The notes under the pieces were generated by a model, which saw nothing but the letters and a program-made list of their open reading frames with translations, was not told where the DNA came from and ran no database searches. A stretch of 64,000 nt of DNA from positions 1-64,000 of the forward strand of contig NZ_JAFMTR010000113.1 of NCBI RefSeq assembly GCF_018682675.1. Reading direction: 5' to 3'. A program made the translations under genes and the position numbers. Source of the stretch: Sphingopyxis soli (GTDB lineage Bacteria; Pseudomonadota; Alphaproteobacteria; Sphingomonadales; Sphingomonadaceae). This document shows positions 8,051 through 17,850 of the stretch, piece by piece. The stretch's first letter is position 1. Each line of letters begins with the position of its first letter.

Positions 8051-9583
8051 CTACAGCGGAATATTATCATGCTTCTTCCACGGGTTCTCGAGGCTCTTGT
8101 TCCTGAGCTTCCGTAGCCCCAGCGCAATCCGCCGCCGCGTCGAGTGCGGATAGATCACCTCGTCGATATACCCCCGCTGCGCCGCGACGAAGGGGTTCGC
8201 GAAACGGTCCTCATATTCCTTGGTGCGCTCGGCGATCTTTTCGGGGTCGCCGATGTCGCTGCGGAAGATGATCTCGACCGCGCCCTTCGCGCCCATCACC
8301 GCGATCTCGGCAGTCGGCCAGGCGTAGTTCAAATCGCCGCGCAGATGCTTCGACGCCATCACGTCATAGGCGCCGCCATAGGCCTTGCGCGTGATCACCG
8401 TGATCTTGGGCACCGTCGCCTCGGCATAGGCGAAAAGCAGCTTCGCGCCATGTTTGATGATGCCATTATATTCCTGCGCGGTGCCGGGCAGGAAGCCGGG
8501 AACGTCGACGAAGGTGATGATCGGGATTTCGAACGCGTCGCAGAAGCGCACGAAGCGCGCCGCCTTCTTCGATGAATTGATGTCGAGCACGCCCGCCAGC
8601 ACCACCGGCTGGTTCGCGACGATGCCGATCGTGCGTCCCTCGATGCGCCCGAAGCCGCAGATGATGTTCGCGGCGTGCGCCGGCTGAACCTCGAAGAAAT
8701 CGCCTTCGTCGACCGTTTTGCGGATCAGCTCGTGCATGTCGTACGGCTGGTTGGCGTTCGGCGGGATCAGCGTGTCGAGGCTCGGTTCGGCGCGGTCGAA
8801 CGGATCGCTCGTCGGGCGCACCGGCACCCCGCTGCGGTTGTTTTCCGGCAGATAATCGAAGAAATCGCGCGTCGCCAGCAGCGCCTCGATGTCATTCTCG
8901 AATGCAATGTCGGCGACCGAGCTTTTCGTCGTGTGCGTGATCGCGCCGCCGAGTTCCTCCTGCGTCACCACCTCGTTGGTCACCGTCTTGACCACATCGG
9001 GGCCGGTGACGAACATATAGCTGCTATCCTTCACCATGAAGATGAAGTCGGTCATCGCCGGGCTGTAAACCGCCCCGCCCGCGCACGGCCCCATGATCAG
9101 GCTGATCTGCGGCACCACCCCCGACGCCAGGACATTTTTCTGAAACACATCGGCATAGCCGCCGAGCGACGCGACGCCCTCCTGGATGCGCGCGCCGCCG
9201 CTGTCGTTGAGGCCGATCACCGGCGCGCCGACGAGCATCGCCTTGTCCATCACCTTGCAGATTTTCTCGGCATGACGCTTCGACAGCGACCCGCCGAAGA
9301 CGGTGAAATCCTGGCTGAACACATAGACCAAGCGGCCGTTGATCGTGCCCGACCCGGTCACGACGCCGTCGCCCGGAATCTTCTGGTCCTGCATCCCGAA
9401 GTCGACGCAGTCATGCTCGACATAGGTGTCGAGTTCCTCGAACGAGCCTTCGTCGAGCAGCACGTCGAGCCGCTCGCGCGCGGTCAGCTTGCCTTTGCTG
9501 TGCTGCGCGTCGATGCGCTTTTGCCCGCCCCCGAGGGCGGCGGCGGCGCGGCGACGTTCCATTTCGGCGATATTGGCGGACAC
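8051..9583 (-). CDS. pccB: propionyl-CoA carboxylase beta subunit
   Basis: Carboxyltransferase subunit that moves CO2 from biotinyl-PccA to propionyl-CoA. The 510-residue protein has the N- and C-terminal crotonase-like halves of acyl-CoA carboxylases, including [11 protein letters not shown] and [13 protein letters not shown] in the first half and [26 protein letters not shown] and [10 protein letters not shown] in the second, the GG pairs forming the oxyanion holes. Start is GTG at 9583 with GGAGAAG upstream. It is the first gene of the minus-strand propionyl-CoA operon and is divergent from pccR. Confidence 0.97.
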   Translation of the reverse strand: MSANIAEMERRRAAAALGGGQKRIDAQHSKGKLTARERLDVLLDEGSFEELDTYVEHDCVDFGMQDQKIPGDGVVTGSGTINGRLVYVFSQDFTVFGGSLSKRHAEKICKVMDKAMLVGAPVIGLNDSGGARIQEGVASLGGYADVFQKNVLASGVVPQISLIMGPCAGGAVYSPAMTDFIFMVKDSSYMFVTGPDVVKTVTNEVVTQEELGGAITHTTKSSVADIAFENDIEALLATRDFFDYLPENNRSGVPVRPTSDPFDRAEPSLDTLIPPNANQPYDMHELIRKTVDEGDFFEVQPAHAANIICGFGRIEGRTIGIVANQPVVLAGVLDINSSKKAARFVRFCDAFEIPIITFVDVPGFLPGTAQEYNGIIKHGAKLLFAYAEATVPKITVITRKAYGGAYDVMASKHLRGDLNYAWPTAEIAVMGAKGAVEIIFRSDIGDPEKIAERTKEYEDRFANPFVAAQRGYIDEVIYPHSTRRRIALGLRKLRNKSLENPWKKHDNIPL

Positions 9584-9635
9584 TCAGCTTCTCCGTCAGA
9601 ATGGGAATGTGCCGTCTGCCGCCAATGACCGCGTC

Positions 9636-9680
9636 TTGCAAATGCGAATTTGCAAAGTTGCAAAGTGTAAGTTTGCAAAG
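9636..9680. promoter_or_regulatory. candidate PccR operator: four TTGCAAA boxes
   Basis: The pccB-pccR spacer contains TTGCAAA (9636-9642), TTTGCAAA (9649-9656), TTGCAAA (9658-9664) and TTTGCAAA (9672-9679). From memory of the Rhodobacter sphaeroides literature, PccR/ScfR regulators recognise paired TTTGCAAA palindromes. The spacings here (14, 8 and 15 bases centre to centre) are not exactly the published arrangement, but four near-identical boxes between target and regulator genes is strong context. Confidence 0.75.
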
Positions 9681-9705
9681 TATCCGCCCCTTTAGCCGCT
9701 CGTGC

Positions 9706-9767
9706 CGAGCGAAGTCGAGATACGCTGCAGGATCGCGCCGCGCCAACGGGCATCTCGACTTCGCTCG
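9706..9767. repeat. REP-like inverted repeat upstream of pccR
   Basis: Perfect 16-base inverted repeat, CGAGCGAAGTCGAGAT (9706-9721) with ATCTCGACTTCGCTCG (9752-9767), loop 30 bases. It lies between the operator cluster and the pccR ATG, so it will be in the pccR leader if the promoter is upstream. The core resembles widespread sphingomonad palindromes. Confidence 0.7.
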
Positions 9768-9795
9768 ATGCGAATGGGGATGGAGAAGCTTGGCG

Positions 9796-11205
9796 ATGAC
9801 CCCAACCCGCCTTTACGCCGGAAACCAGCTCCGCAGCCTGCGCGAGGCGCGTGCAATCCGGCAGTCCGACTTCGCGGCGCAGCTGGGCATCTCGGCGTCG
9901 TACCTCAGCCAGATCGAGCATGATGACCGCCCGCTGACCCCCGCGCTGCTCGACCGGCTGCAGAAGCTTTTCCCGCTCGAATGGGAAGAAGTCGCCGCCG
10001 AGGCGGGCGATCGCCGGGCGGGCGCGCTTCGCGAAGCCGCGGCCGATCCGCTCTTTGCCGCATCGCCGTTGCCCCCCGAGCAGCTCGAACGCGCAGCGCT
10101 CCAGCAGCCGCAGCTCGCCGACCAGTTCGTCATATTGCACGCGGCCTATCGCCGCGCAGGGCAGCGGCTGCAGATTATCGACGAGGCGCTGACCGGCGGC
10201 ACTGCAGAAGGGAGCCGCCTGCCATGGGAAGAAGTGCGCGACTGGTTTCACGACGCGGGCAATTATGTGGACAGCATCGACCGCGCGGCGGAGACGCTGG
10301 CTATGCAGCTTCGCGGACGCGATCCTTCACCGGCGATCGAAACGATCGAACGACGCCTTCGCGACGCGCTGGGTATTTCGATAGTCTATCGGCAAAGTCA
10401 GGCCTTGCGCGATTTCGACGCGACGATGCGACATCTGGTAATCGATCCTTCGCAGCCGGCAGAGACGCGCCGGTTTCAACTGGCGCATCAGCTTGCGGCA
10501 CTCGCGCTCGCGAACGAAATCGTCGCCGTTGTCGAAGCCTCGCCGCTCCGCACGCCGGCGGCGCGACAGCTTTTGCACGTCGGCCTCGCCAACTATGCCG
10601 CGGGCGCTGTCCTCATGCCCTACGCCCCGTTTCGCGCCAGCGCCCGCGCGGTGCGGCACGACATCGACCGGCTGCGCCTCGAATATGGCGTCAGCTTCGA
10701 ACAGGCGTGTCACCGGCTCTCGACGCTCCAGCGTCCCGGTGCGCGCGGCATCCCCATGTTCTTCTGCCGCGTCGACATGGCCGGTAACATCACCAAACGG
10801 CACAGCGCGACGCGGTTGCAATTCGCCCGCTTCGGCGGCGCCTGCCCGCTTTGGATCGTCCATGAGGCCGCTGCGATCCCCGACCGCATATTGTTCCAGC
10901 TCGCCGAAACCCCCGATGGCCTGCGCTATGTGTCGATGGCGAAGGGGCTGGTGAAGCCGTCGGGCAGCTATGCGCGGAGCCCGCGTCGCTACGCCGTCGC
11001 GCTGGGGTGCGAGGCGCAATATGCCGCCGACTTCGTTTATGCCGACGGGGTCGATGTCGCCGCACCGCAGGCGGCGACGCGGATCGGCCTCTCGTGCCGT
11101 ATCTGCCCGCGCGACGACTGCGACCAGCGGGCCTTCCCGCCAAGCGACCGTCCGATCCTGGTCGACCCCGACCGGCGCGACGTGGTGCCGTACCGGATCG
11201 GTTAG
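9796..11205 (+). CDS. pccR: short-chain fatty acyl-CoA regulator, PccR/ScfR family
   Basis: A 469-residue transcription factor with an N-terminal XRE-type helix-turn-helix (about residues 8-63, with SDFAAQLGISASYLSQIEHD as the recognition region), a long helical middle section, and the C-terminal domain seen in RamB/ScfR proteins, ending in a cysteine-rich GLSCRICPRDDCDQRAFPP segment. Such regulators sense acyl-CoAs and control propionyl-CoA or glyoxylate-cycle genes; PccR of Rhodobacter controls propionyl-CoA carboxylase and mutase genes. Divergent orientation to pccB and the TTGCAAA boxes support that role here. The ATG at 9796 was chosen because upstream in-frame starts precede a REP repeat and give a non-conserved tail. 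Confidence 0.9.
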   Translation: MTPTRLYAGNQLRSLREARAIRQSDFAAQLGISASYLSQIEHDDRPLTPALLDRLQKLFPLEWEEVAAEAGDRRAGALREAAADPLFAASPLPPEQLERAALQQPQLADQFVILHAAYRRAGQRLQIIDEALTGGTAEGSRLPWEEVRDWFHDAGNYVDSIDRAAETLAMQLRGRDPSPAIETIERRLRDALGISIVYRQSQALRDFDATMRHLVIDPSQPAETRRFQLAHQLAALALANEIVAVVEASPLRTPAARQLLHVGLANYAAGAVLMPYAPFRASARAVRHDIDRLRLEYGVSFEQACHRLSTLQRPGARGIPMFFCRVDMAGNITKRHSATRLQFARFGGACPLWIVHEAAAIPDRILFQLAETPDGLRYVSMAKGLVKPSGSYARSPRRYAVALGCEAQYAADFVYADGVDVAAPQAATRIGLSCRICPRDDCDQRAFPPSDRPILVDPDRRDVVPYRIG

Positions 11206-12218
11206 GGCTTCACGATCCCCCGCTCGATCAGGCTGTTCGCCGTTGCGAGGATCGCATCCTCGGGCGTCCGCATCGTCCAGCCAAGTGCGGTCATCGCGTG
11301 ATTGCTGTCGCCGCCGCGGACGTTACCGAGTTCGGCGACGAGTTGCTTGAGCTCGGGCCGGAATAGCGCGAACAGCTTGAGCAGCCAGTCGGGCATTCTC
11401 CGCGTCGGCACCTTCTTCGCCTTGTCGCCGAGGTTCGCGGTCAGGATGTCCGCGACGTCGATCATCTTGAGGAACGGTCCCGAGCAGACGTAGCGCTCGT
11501 CGCGGATGCCCGGCGCGGTCAGCGTGCGATAGTGGAGGTCGGCGACATCGCGCACGTCGATGATACCGAAGCCGATGTCGGGGCACATCGGCACCTTGCC
11601 CTCGAGCAATTGCTTCACCAGTTCGATCGAGGTCGACAAGTCGTCCGACAGCAAAGGGCCAAACACCGCCGCCGGGTTGACCGAGGCGAATTCCATGGCG
11701 CCGCCCTCTGCCGCAACCCAGTCGCGGGCCGCACGTTCGGCGACGGTCTTCGAGCGCGGATAGGGCATGACACCGGGGTTGGCGAGGTTGGTCCAGTCCG
11801 ACTCGTTGTAGAGTTGGCGGCCGTGGCTATGGCCATAGGCGATCGCCGCCATCGACGAGGTCAGGACGAACCGCCCGACCCCTGCCCGCTTGGCGAAGCA
11901 CAGCGCGCGCAGCGCACCTTCACGCGCCGGAATGACCAGATCGTCGGCATGTCTGGGAACGTCGAGCGGAAAGGGCGAAGCGACATGCGCGACATGGCTG
12001 CATCCCGCCATCGCCTCGGCCCAACCGGCGTCATTTTCCAGGTCGGCGGCGAAGAAGCGCAGCTTGCTGTTATCGACCTGCAGCCAGCCGCGAACCTCGT
12101 CCTCGCGTTTCAGGCTGCGCACCGTCGTGTTCACGGTCCAGCCATTCGCAATCAGCTGACGGATCAGAAAGCCCGCGATATAGCCGCTGCCGCCGGTGAC
12201 CAGAACATTGCCCGCCAT
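11202..12218 (-). CDS. NAD(P)-dependent epimerase/aldehyde reductase family
   Basis: A 338-residue extended short-chain dehydrogenase/reductase. The N-terminal VTGGSGYIAG is the dinucleotide loop, TSSMAAIAYG holds the catalytic Ser region and YPRSK supplies the YxxxK pair. The overall pattern (HVASPFPLD, NPAAVFGPLL) is closest to dihydroflavonol-4-reductase-like aldehyde/ketone reductases rather than sugar epimerases; the substrate is unknown. I chose the ATG at 12218, four codons inside the longest frame, because GGAGGGG lies just upstream. Its stop overlaps the convergent pccR stop by four bases. Confidence 0.85.
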   Translation of the reverse strand: MAGNVLVTGGSGYIAGFLIRQLIANGWTVNTTVRSLKREDEVRGWLQVDNSKLRFFAADLENDAGWAEAMAGCSHVAHVASPFPLDVPRHADDLVIPAREGALRALCFAKRAGVGRFVLTSSMAAIAYGHSHGRQLYNESDWTNLANPGVMPYPRSKTVAERAARDWVAAEGGAMEFASVNPAAVFGPLLSDDLSTSIELVKQLLEGKVPMCPDIGFGIIDVRDVADLHYRTLTAPGIRDERYVCSGPFLKMIDVADILTANLGDKAKKVPTRRMPDWLLKLFALFRPELKQLVAELGNVRGGDSNHAMTALGWTMRTPEDAILATANSLIERGIVKP

Positions 12219-12313
12219 GCGCCCCTCCAATGCCTGTTATGGGCGGGAGGATAGCATGTCGGTTGCGATTAGGAACCTTTTCCGTTTCGCCGTCACCCCG
12301 GCGAAGGGGCGCG

Positions 12314-13660
12314 CTATTTCAGCAGCACCAGTTCCTCGGCCATGCTCGGGTGCAACGCAACCGTCGCGTCGAAATCGGCCTTGGTCAGCCCGGCCTTCAC
12401 CGCGATGGCGGCAGCCTGCAAAATCTCCGGCGCGTCGGGGCCGATCATGTGCAGCCCGACGACCTGATCGGTCGCCGCGTTCACAACCATCTTGTAGAGC
12501 GCCCGCTCGTTGCGGCCCGCGAGGACATTCTTCATCGCGCGGAAATCGCTGGTGTAGATGCGCACCGTGCCGAGCTTGTTGCGCGCCTCGGCTTCGGTCA
12601 TCCCGACCGCGCCGATCGGCGGATGGCTGAACACCGCACTCGGAACGTTCTGATAGTCGACGACGGTCGGCTTCCCGCCGAAGACGCTATCCGCAAACGC
12701 CTGCCCTTCACGGATGGCGACCGGGGTCAGCTGGATGCGGTTGGTAACGTCGCCGACGGCATAGATGCTCGGCACCGACGACTGGTTGGTCTCATCGACC
12801 TTGATCGCGCCTTGATCGTCGAGCTCGACGCCGACCTCTTCCAGCCCGATGCCTTTGGTGTTCGGCACGCGACCGGTCGCCATCAGCACCGCGTCGACAA
12901 TGAAGGGATCGCAATTTTCCAGATGGACGGTCAGCGTGCCATCGTCATTCTTCTCGATCGACCGGAAAGGGACATTGAACTTGAAATGTATGCCCTTGGT
13001 CATCGAGATTTGCAGCAGACGGTCGCGGATCTGCTCGTCATAGCCGCGCAGGATCGTGTCGCCGCGATTGACGATCGTCACCTGGCTGCCGAATTCGTTG
13101 AAGATGCCCGCGAATTCGTTCGCGATATAGCCGCCGCCCGCGATCATGATCCGCTTCGGCAGCGTCTCGAGATGAAAGACCTCGTTCGACGTGATCGCAT
13201 GCTCGCTGCCCGGAAACTCGGGAACGTGCGGCCAGCCGCCGGTCGCGATCAGGATGCGCTCGGCAGTGAGCTCGGTCCCGTCGGCGAGGCGAACCTTCTG
13301 CGGCCCGACGATGGTCGCCCGCGTCTTGAAGACCGTGACATGGTGGTTGTCGAGCGTCTGGCCATAAAGGCCTTCGAGCCTGTCGACCTCGGCCAGCACA
13401 TTGTCGCGCAGCACATTCCAGTCGAAACGGCATTCGGGAACGTCCCAGCCGAACTTGCGCGCGTCGTGGATATCCTCGGCGAAATGCGCGCCATAGACGA
13501 GCAGCTTCTTGGGCACGCATCCGCGGATCACGCAGGTTCCGCCGACCCGATACTCCTCCGCCACCGCAACGCGCGCGCCGTGCGAGGCCGCGACGCGCGA
13601 CGCGCGCACGCCGCCCGAACCGGCGCCGATGACGAAGAGATCATAGTCGAAGTCGCTCAT
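12314..13660 (-). CDS. gor: glutathione-disulfide reductase
   Basis: FAD-dependent glutathione reductase, regenerating GSH with NADPH. It has the FAD Rossmann loop GAGSGGVRAS (12-21), the redox disulfide C43-x4-C48 in GGTCVIRGCVPKK, the NADPH loop GGGYIANEFAG, and the C-terminal catalytic HPSMAEE (His about 437) of the dimer partner. 448 residues, normal length. Together with several MAPEG proteins and a glutathione peroxidase in the window it points to active glutathione metabolism. AGGGGT precedes the ATG. Confidence 0.96.
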   Translation of the reverse strand: MSDFDYDLFVIGAGSGGVRASRVAASHGARVAVAEEYRVGGTCVIRGCVPKKLLVYGAHFAEDIHDARKFGWDVPECRFDWNVLRDNVLAEVDRLEGLYGQTLDNHHVTVFKTRATIVGPQKVRLADGTELTAERILIATGGWPHVPEFPGSEHAITSNEVFHLETLPKRIMIAGGGYIANEFAGIFNEFGSQVTIVNRGDTILRGYDEQIRDRLLQISMTKGIHFKFNVPFRSIEKNDDGTLTVHLENCDPFIVDAVLMATGRVPNTKGIGLEEVGVELDDQGAIKVDETNQSSVPSIYAVGDVTNRIQLTPVAIREGQAFADSVFGGKPTVVDYQNVPSAVFSHPPIGAVGMTEAEARNKLGTVRIYTSDFRAMKNVLAGRNERALYKMVVNAATDQVVGLHMIGPDAPEILQAAAIAVKAGLTKADFDATVALHPSMAEELVLLK

Positions 13661-13766
13661 GAATTACCCCTGAAGTGGTCAGGCAGACATTCGCCGCCAG
13701 CATCAATGTGGTTACGCGCCGGCGGCTTGCCAATCGAATTTTGCGGTCAGAGACAGCGACGAGGCC

Positions 13767-15272
13767 TCAGGCGCCGAGCGCCGCCTGCATCAGCGCCTGC
13801 GTCGCGGGATCGAATTCGATCGTGCCCTCGGCGAGCCCCTTCGCCATCTCCTTGCCCAGCTCGACCCCGAACTGGTCGAACGGGTTGATGCCGAGCAGGA
13901 CGGCGTTGGCGAAAACACGGTGCTCGTAAAACGCGATCAGCGCGCCCAGACTGCGCGGGGTCACCTGATCGAGCAGAATCGTCGTCGACGGGCGGTTACC
14001 GGGATAGGCGCGCGCGCCGTCCGCGCTCTCGCGGCCCGCCATCAGCGCCGCGCCCTGCGCGATGCAATTCGCGACGAGCGTTTCGTGATGCGCGTCGTCG
14101 AGCAGATGATCGGGCTCGCGGGCGACAACGAACTCGACCGGGGTGAGGTGCGTGCCCTGATGGAGCAGCTGGAACACCGCGTGCTGCGCATCGGTGCCGA
14201 CGCCGCCCCAGGTGATCGGCGCACTTTGCCGCGCGAGCGGCTTGCCCTCAAGGGTTACCGACTTGCCGTTCGATTCCATTTCAAGCTGTTGAAGATAGTC
14301 GGGAAGCAGCCGCAAGCGCTCGTCATAAGCGAATACCGCACGCGTCTGGCAGCCGAGGCGGTTGGCATAGATCTGGTCGGCGAACGCCGCGAGCAGGCAG
14401 ATATTGTCCGCGCCCTCCGCCAGCCGGAAATGCCGGTCCATTTCGGCCGCGCCTTCGAGCAGGTCGGCGAACGCATCCCAGCCGAGCGCCAGTGCGGCGG
14501 GAAAGCCGATCGACGACCACAGCGAATAACGCCCGCCGACCGTCTCGCTGAACGGCAGGATGCGCGTTTCATCGATCCCCCATTCCATCGCGCGTTCGGG
14601 CATGGCCGTCAGCGCGATGAAGCGGCCGAGCGGGTCGTCGACGCCGCCTTCCTCCAGCCATTGCAATGCCGAGGACGCGTTGAGCAGCGTTTCGGTCGTC
14701 GTGAAGGTCTTTGAAGCGACCGCGACGAGCGTGTAGGCCGGATCGAATGTCGCGAAGGCCTCGGCCAGCGCGGCGCCATCGACGTTTGACACGACCGCGA
14801 CATCATAACGCTCGCTATGCCGTCCCAATGCGTCAACGAGCAGGTCGGGGCCAAGCGCCGAACCGCCGATGCCGATGTGGAGCAGGTGCCGGATTTCTCC
14901 GAACGCGCCTGCCTCGATGGCATCGACCATCATCCGCATCCGCTGATGCAGCGCCTGTGCGACATGGACGGACTCGGGGCTCCCCTCGCCGCGTTCGGCG
15001 CTATGCTCGGCCGCACGATTTTCGGTGGGATTGGCGATGCCGCCCGAAAACAGCGTCTTGCGGCGCCCGGCAAAGTCCTGCGCGGCGGCGAGACCGCCCA
15101 GAATGCCGATCGCCGCATCGTCGAGATGGGTCTTGGCGAAGTCGAAGCGGATATCGGCGACCGTGCGAACCAGCGCCTGCAACCGCGCCTCGGGATCGGC
15201 CCCCACGAGGTCGGTCAGCTTTTGCGGCTGCCAGTCGGCAAGCGCCTGCCAGGCCTGATCGGCGGTCGTCAT
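13767..15272 (-). CDS. pgi: glucose-6-phosphate isomerase
   Basis: Phosphoglucose isomerase linking glucose-6-phosphate and fructose-6-phosphate; in sphingomonads it feeds the Entner-Doudoroff and pentose phosphate routes. The 501-residue protein has the GIGGSALGPDLL phosphate-binding region, SKTFTTTETL, the family signature around GGRYSLWSSIGFP and the C-terminal EHRVFANAVLLGINPFDQFGVELGK block. The ATG at 15272 has AAGGAG upstream; longer in-frame starts give a low-complexity tail and were rejected. It is divergent from lepB. Confidence 0.97.
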   Translation of the reverse strand: MTTADQAWQALADWQPQKLTDLVGADPEARLQALVRTVADIRFDFAKTHLDDAAIGILGGLAAAQDFAGRRKTLFSGGIANPTENRAAEHSAERGEGSPESVHVAQALHQRMRMMVDAIEAGAFGEIRHLLHIGIGGSALGPDLLVDALGRHSERYDVAVVSNVDGAALAEAFATFDPAYTLVAVASKTFTTTETLLNASSALQWLEEGGVDDPLGRFIALTAMPERAMEWGIDETRILPFSETVGGRYSLWSSIGFPAALALGWDAFADLLEGAAEMDRHFRLAEGADNICLLAAFADQIYANRLGCQTRAVFAYDERLRLLPDYLQQLEMESNGKSVTLEGKPLARQSAPITWGGVGTDAQHAVFQLLHQGTHLTPVEFVVAREPDHLLDDAHHETLVANCIAQGAALMAGRESADGARAYPGNRPSTTILLDQVTPRSLGALIAFYEHRVFANAVLLGINPFDQFGVELGKEMAKGLAEGTIEFDPATQALMQAALGA

Positions 15273-15386
15273 GTCGCAGCTCCTTCGATTTCGGGCCTCG
15301 CCTCTACGCCAGCGGCCGCCGCCGCGCCAGCGCGATCCGCCGATATTTGCTTGACGCGCAGACCTATTCGTCGCCAATGCCGGGCG

Positions 15387-16280
15387 ATGACCGACGCCAG
15401 CCTGACCGCCGACAATTCACCCGCCGCAAAGCCCGGCCCCACGACTCCCGAGCCCGCGCCCGTTTCGGCGAAGGAAGAGGCCGTCGACACCGTCCGCTTC
15501 CTCGCGCTGCTGGCGATCGCGGTGCTGATTTTCCGCAGTTTTTTCCTGTCGCCCTTCAACATTCCGTCTGAATCGATGCAGCCGCGCCTGCTGATCGGCG
15601 ACTATCTGCTCGTGAACAAGATGGCCTATGGCTACTCGAAATACAGCCTGCCTTTCAGTGTACCGCTGATTCCGGGCCGCATCTTCGCGCGCACGCCCGA
15701 ACGCGGCGACGTCGTCGTGTTCAAGGCGCCGCCGGTCAACGACAATGATTATATCAAGCGCGTGATCGGTCTGCCCGGCGATACGGTGCAGGTAAAGGAA
15801 GGCATTGTCTGGTTGAACGGCAAGCCGCTGAAGCGCGAGCCGATGGCCGATTTCGTGATCCCGGTGACGCAGAACATGATCGACGCCTCGCGCACCACGG
15901 GCACCCTGCCCTGCTACGCCCCGCAGTTCGAAGAGATTGGAGCCAATGGCCAGCGCCAGTGCCGGTACCGGCAGTTCCGCGAGACGCTCCCCAGCGGCAA
16001 GAGCTATGCGATCCTCGACATCACGACGATACCCGAGGACAATACCGAACCTGTGACGGTGCCCGCCGGACACCTGTTCCTGATGGGCGACAACCGCGAC
16101 CGCAGCGCCGACAGCCGCTTCGAGGCGCAGGAAAACGGTGGCATCGGCCTGGTTCCCGAGGAGAATCTCGTCGGCCACGCGCTCGTCGGCATGTTCTCGA
16201 CCGATGGTTCGGCCAGCTGGATCAACCCGATCAGCTGGTTCACCGCCGCGCGCTGGAGCCGTATCGGGGAAGGCTTTTGA
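15387..16280 (+). CDS. lepB: signal peptidase I
   Basis: Membrane-anchored type I signal peptidase. After a proline/alanine-rich cytoplasmic tail there is one membrane segment (about 37-52), then box B with catalytic Ser63 ([18 protein letters not shown]), box D with catalytic Lys124 ([11 protein letters not shown]) and box [13 protein letters not shown]. Length is 297. The stop overlaps the TTG start of rnc, giving a tightly coupled lepB-rnc-era operon as in many alphaproteobacteria. The gap to divergent pgi (15273-15386) should hold both promoters. Confidence 0.96.
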   Translation: MTDASLTADNSPAAKPGPTTPEPAPVSAKEEAVDTVRFLALLAIAVLIFRSFFLSPFNIPSESMQPRLLIGDYLLVNKMAYGYSKYSLPFSVPLIPGRIFARTPERGDVVVFKAPPVNDNDYIKRVIGLPGDTVQVKEGIVWLNGKPLKREPMADFVIPVTQNMIDASRTTGTLPCYAPQFEEIGANGQRQCRYRQFRETLPSGKSYAILDITTIPEDNTEPVTVPAGHLFLMGDNRDRSADSRFEAQENGGIGLVPEENLVGHALVGMFSTDGSASWINPISWFTAARWSRIGEGF

Positions 16281-16960
16281 GCGACCGCGTTTCCGCGGAG
16301 ACGATTGCAGCCCTCACCGGCGCCAGCCCCCGCAACCTGAGCCTCTATCAGGAGGCGCTGACCCACGGCAGCAGCGGCGCGGGCGACTATCAGCGGCTTG
16401 AGTTTCTGGGCGACCGCGTGCTGGGCCTCGTCATCGCGTCCGAATTGTTCCGCCGTTTTCCGAAGGCTGCCGAGGGCGAGCTTTCGTCGCGGCTTCATGC
16501 GCTCGCGTCGGGCGAGACGTGCGCGCGGATCGCGCAAGGGCTGGACCTCAACGCGCATGTCCATTTCGGCAGCCAGGCGATCGGCGACGGCGGACGCTAT
16601 AGCGACAATATCGCCGCCGATGCGCTCGAAGCGTTGATCGGCGCGCTCTGGCTCGATCTCGGCGAGGAGGCCGCACGGGCTTTCATCGTCGCCAAATGGG
16701 GCGCGATGATCGAGGGACAGGTCGCCGCACCCAAGCATCCCAAGGCCGCGTTGCAGGAATGGGCGCTCGCGCGCAAACGCCGCCCGCCCGAATATCGCCT
16801 CGTGCGCCGCGAAGGCCCCGACCACGCACCGCGCTTCCTCGTCGCGGTCGCGGTCGGCAAGCTCGCGGAAGCGGAGGGCGAAGGCGCCTCGAAGCAGGCG
16901 GCCGAAAAGGCGGCGGCGGCGGCGCTGCTCGAACGACTGACACAGGAAGAAGAAAAATGA
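16277..16960 (+). CDS. rnc: ribonuclease III
   Basis: Double-strand-specific RNase that processes rRNA precursors and structured mRNAs. The catalytic domain carries the signature [19 protein letters not shown] (E42, D46) and the second acidic site [13 protein letters not shown]; a dsRNA-binding domain follows (about 152-222, with KAALQEWA and [17 protein letters not shown]). Start is TTG at 16277, overlapping the lepB stop (TTGA) with GGGGAAGG at good spacing; no ATG lies in frame nearby. 227 residues, normal. Its stop overlaps the era start. Confidence 0.96.
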   Translation: MSDRVSAETIAALTGASPRNLSLYQEALTHGSSGAGDYQRLEFLGDRVLGLVIASELFRRFPKAAEGELSSRLHALASGETCARIAQGLDLNAHVHFGSQAIGDGGRYSDNIAADALEALIGALWLDLGEEAARAFIVAKWGAMIEGQVAAPKHPKAALQEWALARKRRPPEYRLVRREGPDHAPRFLVAVAVGKLAEAEGEGASKQAAEKAAAAALLERLTQEEEK

Positions 16961-17850
16961 CCCAGCGCTGCGGCTTCGTGGCCGTCGTCGGCGCGCCGAA
17001 CGCCGGCAAATCGACCCTCGTCAACGCGCTCGTCGGCCAGAAGGTCGCAATCGTCAGCCCGAAGGCGCAGACGACCCGCACGCGGCTGATGGGCGTCGCG
17101 ATGGAGGGCGATGCGCAGATCGTCCTGATCGATACCCCCGGCATCTTCGCCCCGACGCGCCGCCTCGACCGCGCGATGGTTGCCGCCGCCTGGGGCAGCC
17201 TCGAGGAAGCCGAGGCGATCCTCGTGATGGTCGACGCCGCGGCCAAACTGACAGGCCGCGTCGAGCGTGTGCTCGAAGGCATCGCGAACCGGCCCGAAAA
17301 GAAATATCTGATCCTGAACAAGGTCGACCTGACCAAGAAGGACAAGCTGCTGACGATCGCGACCGGGCTCAATGCGAAGGTGGCGTTCGACGAGACCTAT
17401 TTCATCTCGGCGAGCAGCGGCGACGGGGTCGCCGAGCTCAAGGCCAATCTCGCGAGCCTGATGCCCGAGGGGCCGTGGCACTTCCCCGAGGACGAGGTCA
17501 GCGACGCGCCCGAACGCATGCTCGCCGCCGAAATCACGCGCGAGCAGCTCTACCGCCAGCTCCACGAGGAGCTGCCCTATCAGTCGACGGTCGAGACCGA
17601 GCTGTTCAAGACGCGCCCCGACGGCAGCGCCGAAATCCACCAGCAGATTTTCGTCGCGCGCGACAACCAGCGCGCGATCGTGCTCGGCAAGGGCGGCGCC
17701 CGCATCAAGGAAATCGGCGCCCGCGCCCGCGCCGAACTGACCGAATTGATGGGCCGCAAGGTCCACCTGTTCCTGCACGTCAAGGTGAAGGAAAACTGGG
17801 ACGAGGACCGCAGCGTCTATCGCGACATGGGGCTCGACTGGGTCGATTAA
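16957..17850 (+). CDS. era: GTPase Era
   Basis: Essential Ras-like GTPase for 30S ribosome assembly, binding the 3' end of 16S r[12 protein letters not shown] (12-20) is G1, followed by the KAQTTRTR switch, DTPGIF (G3) and NKVDL (G4); the C-terminal KH domain contains [18 protein letters not shown]. 297 residues. Overlaps rnc by four bases and converges on the lipase-like gene, whose stop it overlaps by four bases. Confidence 0.97.
   Translation: MTQRCGFVAVVGAPNAGKSTLVNALVGQKVAIVSPKAQTTRTRLMGVAMEGDAQIVLIDTPGIFAPTRRLDRAMVAAAWGSLEEAEAILVMVDAAAKLTGRVERVLEGIANRPEKKYLILNKVDLTKKDKLLTIATGLNAKVAFDETYFISASSGDGVAELKANLASLMPEGPWHFPEDEVSDAPERMLAAEITREQLYRQLHEELPYQSTVETELFKTRPDGSAEIHQQIFVARDNQRAIVLGKGGARIKEIGARARAELTELMGRKVHLFLHVKVKENWDEDRSVYRDMGLDWVD

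Noticed and set aside
9601-9795. 65-residue N-terminal extension of PccR
   Set aside because: Runs over the operator boxes and a REP palindrome; the conserved HTH starts just after the ATG at 9796.
12285-12313. Partial REP-like sequence after gor (GTCACCCCGGCGAAGGGGC)
   Set aside because: Only one arm is complete; may be a decayed copy of the topA-end palindrome but no stem can be shown.
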